A program made the position numbers and the translations under genes. 64,000 nucleotides of DNA from an uncultured Collinsella sp. (GTDB lineage: Bacteria; Actinomycetota; Coriobacteriia; Coriobacteriales; Coriobacteriaceae): NCBI GenBank assembly GCA_900541065.1, contig UQIE01000009.1:1-64000 (forward strand), given 5' to 3'. Below, piece after piece: positions 15,213 through 22,030 of the stretch. Within the stretch, counting starts at the first letter, position 1. Each line of letters starts with the position of its first letter. Under the pieces are notes generated by a model that saw nothing but the letters and a program-made list of their open reading frames with translations, made no database searches and was not told the origin of the DNA.

Positions 15213-16502
15213 ATGAGCGATATTTTGGATGTCTACGGTCGTGAGGTGTTCGACAGCCGCGGCAACCCCACCGTCGAGGTCGAGGTCGTGCTCGAGGACG
15301 GCAGCTTCGGCCGCGCGATGGTGCCTTCGGGCGCTTCGACCGGCGCCTTTGAGGCATGCGAGCTGCGCGACGGCGACAAGGGCCGCTATCTGGGCAAGGG
15401 CGTTTCGCAGGCCGTCGAGCATGTCAACAACGAGTGCGCTAACGCCGTCGTGGGCCTCGACGCCTTCGACCAGCGCGCCGTCGATGCCGCGCTGATTGCT
15501 GCGGACGGTACTCCCAACAAGACCAAGCTCGGTGCCAACGCCATCCTGGGCGTGTCGCTGGCCGTTGCCCGCGCTGCGGCGGAGTCGGCGGGCCTGTCGC
15601 TGTACCAGTACCTGGGCGGCGTCAACGCTCACCTGCTGCCCACGCCCATGATGAACATCCTCAACGGCGGTGTGCATGCCGACAATAACGTCGACTTCCA
15701 GGAGTTCATGATCATGCCGGTGGGCGCCCCGAGCTTTGCCGAGGGCCTGCGTTGGTGCGCCGAGGTCTACCACACCCTCAAGGGCGTGCTGCATGAGGCT
15801 GGCCTGGGCGGCGGCGTGGGCGACGAGGGCGGCTTTGCGCCCAACCTCAAGACCAATGCCGAGCCGTTCGAGTACATTACTAAGGCCGTCGAGAAGGCTG
15901 GCTTTAAGCCCGGCGTCGACTTCATGTACGCCATGGACCCGGCGTCCACCGAGTTCTACAACGCCGAGACCGGTATGTACGAGCTCAAGGGCGAGGGCGT
16001 GGAGTACACGAGCGCCCAGATGGTCGATTACTGGGAGAAACTCGTCGACACCTATCCCATCATCTCCATCGAGGACGGCATGGCCGAGGAAGACTGGGAC
16101 GGCTGGGTTGAGCTCACCCGCCGCATTGGCAACAAGGTGCAGCTGGTGGGCGACGACCTGTTCGTCACCAACACCGAGCGCCTCAAGAAGGGCATCGAGC
16201 TGGGTGCCGCCAACGCGATCCTGGTCAAGGTCAACCAGATCGGCACGCTCACCGAGTCGCTCGAGGCCATCGAGACCGCCAAGGAGGCCGGCTACGCTTG
16301 CATCGTGAGCCACCGTTCCGGCGAGACCGAGGACTCCACGATCGCCGACCTGGTCGTGGGCGTCAACGCCGGCCAGATCAAGTCGGGCGCACCGTGCCGC
16401 AGCGACCGTATCGCCAAGTACAACCAGCTCATCCGCATCGAGGACGAGCTTGAGGGCAGTGCGCGCTACGCCGGCAAGGCCGCGTTCTACAACATTCGCT
16501 AG
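15213..16502 (+). CDS. eno: Enolase
   Basis: A 429-residue enolase (2-phosphoglycerate to phosphoenolpyruvate; glycolysis). Seen are the N-terminal REVFDSRGNPTVEVEV, LLPTPMMNILNGGVHADN, metal ligands in MDPASTEF, SIEDGMAEEDW and GDDLFVTN, and the signature LVKVNQIGTLTE followed by SHRSGETEDSTIADL. GAGGGAG precedes the ATG. It heads the actinobacterial order eno-divIC-ppx. Confidence 0.98.
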   Translation: MSDILDVYGREVFDSRGNPTVEVEVVLEDGSFGRAMVPSGASTGAFEACELRDGDKGRYLGKGVSQAVEHVNNECANAVVGLDAFDQRAVDAALIAADGTPNKTKLGANAILGVSLAVARAAAESAGLSLYQYLGGVNAHLLPTPMMNILNGGVHADNNVDFQEFMIMPVGAPSFAEGLRWCAEVYHTLKGVLHEAGLGGGVGDEGGFAPNLKTNAEPFEYITKAVEKAGFKPGVDFMYAMDPASTEFYNAETGMYELKGEGVEYTSAQMVDYWEKLVDTYPIISIEDGMAEEDWDGWVELTRRIGNKVQLVGDDLFVTNTERLKKGIELGAANAILVKVNQIGTLTESLEAIETAKEAGYACIVSHRSGETEDSTIADLVVGVNAGQIKSGAPCRSDRIAKYNQLIRIEDELEGSARYAGKAAFYNIR

Positions 16503-16574
16503 GCACGCGGAGGTCGCGGGGGCGGGGAAGACTCGGATTTGCCTTGCTTCAGCCGGGCGCTGTTGAGCACCATT

Positions 16575-16608
16575 GGGCGCTGGGCCATATGACTCAGCGC
16601 CTTTTTTA
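16575..16608 (+). terminator. Terminator after eno
   Basis: GGCGCTG at 16576-16582 pairs with CAGCGCC at 16595-16601, followed by six T. It separates the highly expressed eno from divIC. Confidence 0.9.
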
Positions 16609-16698
16609 TGTCGAGCAAAGGCTGGCGAAGGCGGTGCGGGCGCTCGTGCTATAACTAGAATACTTAGCGCAAACAAACCTCAACCGCACAAGGCGCAC

Positions 16699-17460
16699 AT
16701 GGATCAGATTTACGACAACAGGTACTATTCCGCCGGTTCGCGTGAGCCGTCGCCTCGCCGTGCGCGCACGGTGCAGCTCGGTGGGTCCGCCTACGCCGGC
16801 GCCGACCGCTCCATGCAGCGCCCGACAAGTACCTCGCGCCCCAATGCTCAAGTGAATACTTCGACAGATGGACCAGTGCGCCCGGCACGTTCGTCGCATG
16901 CTCAGCGCTCGTCGGCTCAAACGCACGATAGGTCGAGCAGGCCCTCGAACCGTTTTTCGGGCTCGGACTTTATGCACTACGCCAACGACAACGCGGTGGT
17001 CAAGGCGATCTACGACTTTACCCACGGTCCTCAGCGAGGGCTATTCATCGGCATCGTCGTTGCCCTGGTGCTCGTGAGCCTGTATTTCCCCGTGCGCGAT
17101 CTGTACGTGGCAAAGCGTTCGAGCGATATCTTGGCCAAGCAGGTCGAGATTCGTCAGCAATACAATGATGAGCTGCAAAAAAGCGTCGACAAACTGCTCT
17201 CGGAGGAGGGCATTAAGGATGCGGCGTCCGAGGATCTGGGCCTGGTGATGCCCGGCGAGAAGAGGGTTGAAGTGCAGGGCCTGGACGACGATTCGGATTC
17301 GTCTTCGAGCAAGAAGTCGTCGAACGCCAAGAAGGCCAGCGAAGTTGCCAAGGAAATCGAAGAAGTCGGTAAGGACGCCCCGTGGTACATCCAGGCGCTC
17401 GACATGCTGTTTGGGTTTAACGGTGTCGAGGGCCAGACGGTCGTGTCCAACGGCAAATAG
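16699..17460 (+). CDS. divIC: FtsB/DivIC-like septum formation protein
   Basis: A 253-residue bitopic membrane protein. About 110 disordered, arginine-, serine- and proline-rich cytoplasmic residues are followed by one transmembrane helix (GLFIGIVVALVLVSLYFPV) and a coiled-coil stretch (AKRSSDILAKQVEIRQQYNDELQKSVDKLL) typical of FtsB/DivIC. An acidic-serine linker and a hydrophobic tail complete it. The family links divisome proteins (FtsL, FtsQ) at the septum. The long N-terminus is common in actinobacterial homologues. Its place after eno and before ppx matches actinobacterial gene order. The start at 16699 has a weak ribosome site (CAAGG), so it is less sure. Confidence 0.8.
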   Translation: MDQIYDNRYYSAGSREPSPRRARTVQLGGSAYAGADRSMQRPTSTSRPNAQVNTSTDGPVRPARSSHAQRSSAQTHDRSSRPSNRFSGSDFMHYANDNAVVKAIYDFTHGPQRGLFIGIVVALVLVSLYFPVRDLYVAKRSSDILAKQVEIRQQYNDELQKSVDKLLSEEGIKDAASEDLGLVMPGEKRVEVQGLDDDSDSSSSKKSSNAKKASEVAKEIEEVGKDAPWYIQALDMLFGFNGVEGQTVVSNGK

Positions 17461-17480
17461 CGCCCGGAGGGGAGCCCGCA

Positions 17481-18485
17481 ATGGCAGATTGCAAACGATA
17501 TAAGGTGGCGGCGATCGATCTGGGAACGGTGTCGTCGCGACTGGTGCTGGCGCAGGTCGAGGGCGGGGCGATCGTGGAATCGTCCAAGCATACCGAGATC
17601 ACCGACTTGGGCGAGGGCGTGGACGCGACGGGGCGCTTTTGCGAGGCGGCCGTTGAGCGCGTGCTCGCTGCGTGCCGCATGTTTGTGGACGAAGCCCGTG
17701 CCTTTGGGGCCGCGTGCATCTGCACCACGTGCACGAGCGCCGCACGCGATGCGTCCAATGCTGCCCTGCTGCTGGACGGCCTGCGCGATCTGGGGCTCGA
17801 ACCGCAGGTGATTCCGGGCGAGGTTGAGGCGCGCCTGACGTTTTTTGGCGTAGCGCACGACTTTGCAGGCGAGCGCATCATCGTCGCCGATTCGGGTGGC
17901 GGCTCCACGGAGCTCGCGACGGGCGTCTATGCGCCTGAGCGCGGGGTCTTTGCGCTGGAGGGAACGCGCTCACTGGACATCGGTTGCCGTCGCGTGACGG
18001 AGCGGTTTTTCTCGGCGCTGCCGCCCGCACGCGGCGAGCTTGCTGCCGCTGCCTCGTGGGCAGGCGAGCAGTTCGCCGCCTATTTTGAAGGCCTGCCCAG
18101 CGACTTTGAGCGCGCCGAGCGTCTGGTCGCGGTGGGTGGCACGGTGACTACGCTGGTGGCTCTGGTCCACGAGCTGGAACCGTACGATTCGAGCTTTGTT
18201 CACCTACGCGAGCTGTCGCTGGAGCAGGTCTCGGCCGCTATCGAGCGCATGTCTGTGTTGGACGCGGAAGGCATCGCCGCGCTACCGGGTGTACAGCCCA
18301 AACGCGCGGGCGTGATCTTGGCTGGCGCCGTGGTGATCCGCGAACTCATGCGTGCCGGCGGCTACAAGACGCTCACCGTAAGCGAGAACAGCCTACTCGC
18401 CGGCATGGCCGCCACCATCAACGAGACTCTCGACGGCGCGACCCCCACCATCGGCTGGACCCCCAGCCTCAGCGCTCCTAAATAA
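17481..18485 (+). CDS. ppx: Ppx/GppA-type exopolyphosphatase
   Basis: A 334-residue protein of the ASKHA phosphatase family. It has the N-terminal phosphate-1 motif AIDLGTVSSRL, TCTSAARDA, the EVEARLTFFGV segment with the catalytic glutamate, and the phosphate-2 motif DSGGGSTEL. It releases phosphate from polyphosphate ends or hydrolyses pppGpp; short single-domain forms like this are usually named Ppx. GGAGGGGAG lies in the 20-base gap after divIC, so they share a transcript. Confidence 0.9.
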   Translation: MADCKRYKVAAIDLGTVSSRLVLAQVEGGAIVESSKHTEITDLGEGVDATGRFCEAAVERVLAACRMFVDEARAFGAACICTTCTSAARDASNAALLLDGLRDLGLEPQVIPGEVEARLTFFGVAHDFAGERIIVADSGGGSTELATGVYAPERGVFALEGTRSLDIGCRRVTERFFSALPPARGELAAAASWAGEQFAAYFEGLPSDFERAERLVAVGGTVTTLVALVHELEPYDSSFVHLRELSLEQVSAAIERMSVLDAEGIAALPGVQPKRAGVILAGAVVIRELMRAGGYKTLTVSENSLLAGMAATINETLDGATPTIGWTPSLSAPK

Positions 18486-18487
18486 TA

Positions 18488-18554
18488 AGTTGCGGTGAAA
18501 TACGGACTAAAATCGCCCTTTCGGGCACCAAACAGTCCCTATTCCACCGCAACT
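18488..18554. repeat. REP-like palindrome, TTGCGGTGAAATA family, copy 1
   Basis: Arms AGTTGCGGTGAAATACGGAC and AGTCCCTATTCCACCGCAAC are inverted with two mismatches around a loop that carries its own GCCC-GGGC mini-hairpin. Related copies lie at 20043-20115 and 61357-61424. It sits between the convergent ppx and ATPase genes and may end both transcripts. Confidence 0.8.
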
Positions 18555-18602
18555 CAACAGCCGGCACCTGGGGACAGTCCTTGTGGGGCGTCCCCACAGC
18601 GC

Positions 18603-19904
18603 CTATGCCAGCTTGTCGATCTGCCCAATCTCCCAAAGCGGAATATTGATGAGCGTGCCCTCGTCTCTATATGCCGCCAGGGAGCTCCTCACGCAACGCT
18701 CGAGTTTGAATTTTTCGCAGGCTACTTTCAGACTCTTCGCTTTAAGGTTCTCTGCCGCCTTGACCTCAAGCGGAAGCACGGTTCCCGCATGGTCGATGGC
18801 AAAGTCGGTTTCGGCATTGCCGGAGGTAGAGGACCAATACGCGGGAGTTTTGTCCTGGAGCAAAAGCTCCTGCGCGACGTATTGTTCGGTCAGCGAACCT
18901 TTGAACTCGGTAAAAACAGCGGATCCGTTAAGAACGATGGCCGGAGAGAGACCGGAGAGCGCTCCGAGGATGCCGGTGTCGATGCAGAACAGTTTGAAGC
19001 CCGAGAGGTCTTCGTAGCTCGAGAGCGGCGCCTTTAGAGCGGAAGCACGTGGCACCTTATGAACGATTCCGTAGTCCGTGAGCCACTGGAGGCTTTCCTC
19101 GAAATCGCGTGCGCGCGCTCCGGGACGAAGGGCGCCATAGACAAACTTCTTGTTCTCCTTTGCAAGCTGGCCGGGAAGGGATTTCCAAACCAACCTCATG
19201 CGCTCGACGATGCGGGCGGGTGCATGTTTGCCAAAATCGGATTCGTAAGCCTCGATGATTTGCTGTTGAAGCCTTCGGGCTTCGATGAAGTCGCGTGTCT
19301 CGGCGAAAGTGGAGACAACTTCGGGCATACCGCCGACAACAAGGTATTCCTTGAGCAAGTGCTCGAGCTTTTCGGTAACGTTTGCTAGAAGGTTCATGTC
19401 TGCGGCAAGGATGGCGTCGGCGAGCGGGTTGCCGTCGACGGCACGAACGAACTCAGCAAACCCCATGGGACGCATGGTGAGCTGGTCGATTTTGCCGACG
19501 GGAAATGACTCGTTTTCGCGTCGGAGCGCGAGGCCCATATAGGAACCGGCTGCTACGATGTGGTATTCGGGCGCAAGCTCGTTGAAGTACTTGAGCGAGG
19601 TGATCCCGCGTGGCGCTTCTTGGATCTCGTCGAAGATGATGAGCGTGTCTTCCGGCGTTACGGTTTGGCCACGTAGGAGTTCTATCTGGGAGATGATGCG
19701 CTTGGGGTCGAGGTTCCCATCGAACAGCGAGCGTGTGCTCGGCTCGAGCATAAAGTCAAAACGAATGACGTTTCGATACTGCTGGCTTGCGAATTCGTTA
19801 AGAAGCCAAGTCTTTCCTGTCTGGCGGGCTCCCTTAAGCAAGAGAGGTTTGCGATTCGCCCTTGATTTCCAAGCGATAAGTTCACTCATAAGCTGTCGCT
19901 GCAT
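18603..19904 (-). CDS. ATPase of the AAA_14/DUF4143 family
   Basis: A 433-residue protein with the Walker A GARQTGKT (K31), Walker B LIIFDEIQEAP near residue 94, and a sensor-like AAGSYMGL, followed by the DUF4143 winged-helix/nuclease-like C-terminal domain (SLTEQYVAQELL ... YWSSTSGNAETDFAI ... LPLEVKAAENLKAKSL, a PD-(D/E)xK-like arrangement). These proteins are scattered, frequently transferred and of unknown function. ATG 19904 follows GGGAGG; the TTG 12 bases upstream is the alternative. It is preceded by 33-bp tandem repeats and flanked by palindromes, which suggests acquired DNA. Confidence 0.88.
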   Translation of the reverse strand: MQRQLMSELIAWKSRANRKPLLLKGARQTGKTWLLNEFASQQYRNVIRFDFMLEPSTRSLFDGNLDPKRIISQIELLRGQTVTPEDTLIIFDEIQEAPRGITSLKYFNELAPEYHIVAAGSYMGLALRRENESFPVGKIDQLTMRPMGFAEFVRAVDGNPLADAILAADMNLLANVTEKLEHLLKEYLVVGGMPEVVSTFAETRDFIEARRLQQQIIEAYESDFGKHAPARIVERMRLVWKSLPGQLAKENKKFVYGALRPGARARDFEESLQWLTDYGIVHKVPRASALKAPLSSYEDLSGFKLFCIDTGILGALSGLSPAIVLNGSAVFTEFKGSLTEQYVAQELLLQDKTPAYWSSTSGNAETDFAIDHAGTVLPLEVKAAENLKAKSLKVACEKFKLERCVRSSLAAYRDEGTLINIPLWEIGQIDKLA

Positions 19905-19947
19905 ATTGCCTCCCAACCCTCTCGGTTAGTATAAGGCCATTTGGGTG

Positions 19948-20039
19948 TTTCCATCGGAAAATGTGCGAGACAACCACGTTTTTCCATCGGAAAATGTGCG
20001 AGACAACCACGTTTTTCCATCGGAAAATGTGGGAACACC
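19948..20039. repeat. 33-bp tandem repeats (2.8 copies) upstream of the DUF4143 ATPase
   Basis: Two identical 33-base units (19948-19980, 19981-20013) and a partial third (20014-20039), each starting TTTCCATCGGAAAATGTGCG. Each unit includes the small palindrome TTTCC-ATC-GGAAA. They lie 44 bases upstream of the ATPase start, where promoter or operator sites are expected; iteron-like binding sites for the ATPase or a repressor are possible. Confidence 0.9.
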
Positions 20040-20042
20040 AAC

Positions 20043-20115
20043 CTAAGTCGCGGTGGAATAGTTCCTAAATGGGCTGGTAAACTACCAAAACAGGAACTAT
20101 TCCACCGCAACTTAG
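20043..20115. repeat. REP-like palindrome, TTGCGGTGAAATA family, copy 2
   Basis: 24-bp arms (20043-20066 and 20092-20115), inverted with one mismatch: CTAAGTCGCGGTGGAATAG against CTATTCCACCGCAACTTAG. Same family as 18488-18554 and 61357-61424. Confidence 0.85.
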
Positions 20116-20199
20116 AGCCCCGCCGGCGTGTAAAAGAAACGAGCCCGCATCCCTTGGGGACACGGGCTCGAAAGCTCAATATGGTAGGGGCGGTGGGAC
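20115..20199 (-). repeat. Duplicate of the tRNA-Leu 3' end and terminator
   Basis: This block repeats 20311-20396 nearly base for base: the spacer, the terminator hairpin (GAGCCCG...CGGGCTC) and the last about 21 bases of tRNA-Leu including CCA. Upstream of the duplicated end the tRNA sequence is absent. It looks like an attachment-site scar or a partial tandem duplication. Confidence 0.75.
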
Positions 20200-20326
20200 G
20201 TCTGCGTATTTGCTGCGCAAATACGCACCGGCTTCGGCCGCCTGTCGGCGCCCTCGCCGGCTCGCTACGGACGCTGCGCGTCCGCTTAACGCTCGCCCCC
20301 TCGCGGGTTCGAGTCCCGCCGGCATC

Positions 20327-20368
20327 TAAAAGAAGCGAGCCCGCATCCCTGGGGAACACGGGCTCGCA
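20327..20368 (-). terminator. Terminator of tRNA-Leu
   Basis: On the minus strand GCGAGCCCG...CGGGCTCGC forms a 9-bp stem followed by TTCTTTT, about 12 bases after the CCA end of the tRNA. Confidence 0.85.
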
Positions 20369-20378
20369 AGCAATCACA

Positions 20379-20463
20379 TGGTAGGGGCGGTGGGACTCGA
20401 ACCCACAATCCTTGCGGCGAGAGATTTTAAGTCTCCTGCGTATGCCAATTCCGCCACGCCCCC
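20379..20463 (-). tRNA. tRNA-Leu, anticodon UAA
   Basis: 85 bases with encoded CCA. Acceptor stem GGGGGCG pairs with CGCCCCT; the anticodon loop is CTTAAAA (anticodon TAA) on a GAGA/TCTC stem; a long variable arm (CTCGCCGCAAGGAT) marks class II; the T-arm is GTGGGTTCGAGTCCCAC. It decodes UUA and UUG, rare in this GC-rich genome. Confidence 0.96.
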
Positions 20464-20494
20464 GTGAGACTAGAAGTCTAGCACAAGCCGTTCG

Positions 20495-21118
20495 TTACGC
20501 GTTGACGGCCATCGAGTGTTGGCCCGACTTCTCCAGGAACTCCTGGAACTTGGCTTCGTCGCCCTTGTTCTGGTACTGCAGGGCCAGCAGGTACTCCAGT
20601 CGGCAGCGCTTGACCGGGTCGTCGCCGACATCCTCGAGCATACGCTCCAGCTCGGGAATGTCGTTGTGGCGCTTGAGGATCATCGTGTCGTACATCAGCT
20701 GGCATTCGTGTGCGACCGCCTCGGCCTGACCGCCCTCAAAGCCCTTGATCTCGTGCAGAAGCTCCTTGGACTTTTTGCGGTCCTCCTGGCCAACGTAGTA
20801 GTTAAAGGCTTTGATCACCAGGTCGACGCGCTGCATCTTGGGCAGATTGAGCCCCAGCAGCAAATCGAACATCTCATCGGCGCGCTTGTGGTCCTCGCGC
20901 AGCAGATAGGAGTTCAGGCGCAGGTAGTCGCGGTTGTAGCGCGGGTACAGCATGCTGGTGAGTTTGCCGTCGAGCAAACGATCGAACTCGTCCCACTGCT
21001 TGGCAGCCATAAGCTGCTGTAGACGCTTGAACGTGGTGCGTTTTTTGACGCTAAAGAACACCGACACGGCGATGCAGATGATGACGACGGCGGTCCAGAG
21101 TGTGCGGGAATCGGGCAT
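20495..21118 (-). CDS. Membrane-anchored helical-repeat protein, unknown function
   Basis: 207 residues. An N-terminal transmembrane helix (LWTAVVIICIAVSVFF, residues 7-22) is followed by basic residues and then amphipathic helix pairs resembling TPR units (DEFDRLLDG...YLLREDHKRADEMFDLL...YYVGQEDRKKSKELLHEI...EYLLALQYQNKGDEAKFQEFL). This suggests a cytoplasmic protein-binding scaffold tethered to the membrane. AAGGAT lies before ATG 21118. It is monocistronic, between tRNA-Leu and a divergent PTS EIIB gene. I do not recognise the family. Confidence 0.75.
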   Translation of the reverse strand: MPDSRTLWTAVVIICIAVSVFFSVKKRTTFKRLQQLMAAKQWDEFDRLLDGKLTSMLYPRYNRDYLRLNSYLLREDHKRADEMFDLLLGLNLPKMQRVDLVIKAFNYYVGQEDRKKSKELLHEIKGFEGGQAEAVAHECQLMYDTMILKRHNDIPELERMLEDVGDDPVKRCRLEYLLALQYQNKGDEAKFQEFLEKSGQHSMAVNA

Positions 21119-21281
21119 ATTGGGATCCTTAGTCGCTCATAAAGCGAGCGGTATGACAACACGTACTAGATGTATTATACGCAGCGCGCAAGCAAACTAG
21201 CATAAAAGCTCATCGAGGCTGAGTGCCATCGCTCGCTGCGGTACACTTACCTAAAGTAAACCATGAAGGGAGACATTACCT

Positions 21282-21569
21282 ATGAAGAAGATTGTTTTGG
21301 CTTGCGGTGCTGGCGCTGCTACTTCCACGCTTGTTGCCCAGAAGGTCGCCACCATGCTCGACGCCAACGGTTATGCCGGCAAGTATGAGATCGTGCAGTG
21401 TGCCATCTCCGAGGCCAAGGACTACTGCGACGAGGGCGCCGACCTGCTGATCGCCACCACCGTTGCCCCCGAGGGCCTCACCTGCCCGTACGTGAGCGGC
21501 GTGCCCTTCATGACTGGCATGAACCGCGTCGCTGCCGAGAAGGCCGTTCTCGACGTCATGGCTCAGTAG
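21282..21569 (+). CDS. PTS EIIB subunit, galactitol family, orphan
   Basis: A 95-residue Rossmann-like EIIB. The phosphocysteine C8 lies in the loop CGAGAATSTLV, as in galactitol-type (GatB/SgcB) subunits. Such proteins pass phosphate from EIIA to a sugar entering through EIIC, but no EIIA or EIIC of this family is near. It is followed 11 bases on by a VOC-family gene. It may serve a remote permease or act as a phosphorylation sensor. GAAGGGAG precedes the ATG. Confidence 0.85.
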   Translation: MKKIVLACGAGAATSTLVAQKVATMLDANGYAGKYEIVQCAISEAKDYCDEGADLLIATTVAPEGLTCPYVSGVPFMTGMNRVAAEKAVLDVMAQ

Positions 21570-21580
21570 GCGCTGACTGT

Positions 21581-21955
21581 ATGAATGAGCAGAACGCCAA
21601 TCCGGTCGAGCTCTTTGGCATGCGCGTTGCCCATGTGGGCATTAACGCCACCGACCCGGCAGACGCCCTGGAGATCGCGGAGCTGTTCTCGACGATGATG
21701 GGCCTGCCCGTCATCGAGACCCCGGTTTCGTACTTCAACGATTCGCTGGTCGAGATCATGAAGCAGAACGGTCGTGGCACCAAGGGCCACATCGGCTTTG
21801 CCGTTAACGACATCGATGCGGCCGAGAAGTGGTTTGCCGAGCGCGGGCTCGAGGTCAACGAGGAGTCGCGCGTGCTGCTGCCCGACGGCGGCACCAAGCT
21901 CGTGTACTTTAAGCGCGAGTTCGCCGGTTTCGCCGTGCACCTGTGCCGCGAGTAG
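21581..21955 (+). CDS. VOC (glyoxalase/bleomycin-resistance fold) family protein
   Basis: 124 residues with the paired beta-alpha-beta-beta-beta modules of the VOC superfamily: RVAHVGINATDPADALEIAELFSTMMGLP, then TKGHIGFAVNDIDAAEKWFAERGLEV and a closing YFKREFAGFAVHLCRE. Candidate metal ligands are H19, E58, H72 and E124. Glyoxalase I, epimerase and dioxygenase roles share this fold. Cotranscription with the EIIB gene hints at sugar-phosphate or methylglyoxal handling (inference). Confidence 0.78.
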   Translation: MNEQNANPVELFGMRVAHVGINATDPADALEIAELFSTMMGLPVIETPVSYFNDSLVEIMKQNGRGTKGHIGFAVNDIDAAEKWFAERGLEVNEESRVLLPDGGTKLVYFKREFAGFAVHLCRE

Positions 21956-21977
21956 CGCACAAGCTGCCATAGCTGGC

Positions 21978-22015
21978 AAAAAGGGATAGGGTCGCGTGGC
22001 CCTATCCCTTTATTT
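21978..22015. terminator. Bidirectional terminator
   Basis: AAAGGGATAGGG (21980-21991) pairs with CCCTATCCCTTT (22000-22011). T-rich on the plus side and A-rich before the stem, so it can stop both the VOC gene and the converging histidine kinase gene. Confidence 0.9.
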
Positions 22016-22030
22016 ATGCCGAGGGGCTTC

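Larger units (their letters stand above)
19905..20378. other. Gene-free, repeat-rich gap between the ATPase gene and tRNA-Leu
   Basis: About 470 bases without a convincing protein gene. It holds 33-bp tandem repeats, a 24-bp-arm palindrome, two copies of the tRNA-Leu 3' end plus terminator, and a GC-rich middle (about 20200-20310) with small hairpins and a plus-strand T-arm-like GCGGGTTCGAGTCCCGC. Confidence 0.6.

Noticed and set aside
19948..20039. CRISPR array
   Set aside because: The 33-bp units are directly adjacent with no spacers, and no cas genes lie nearby. They are tandem repeats.
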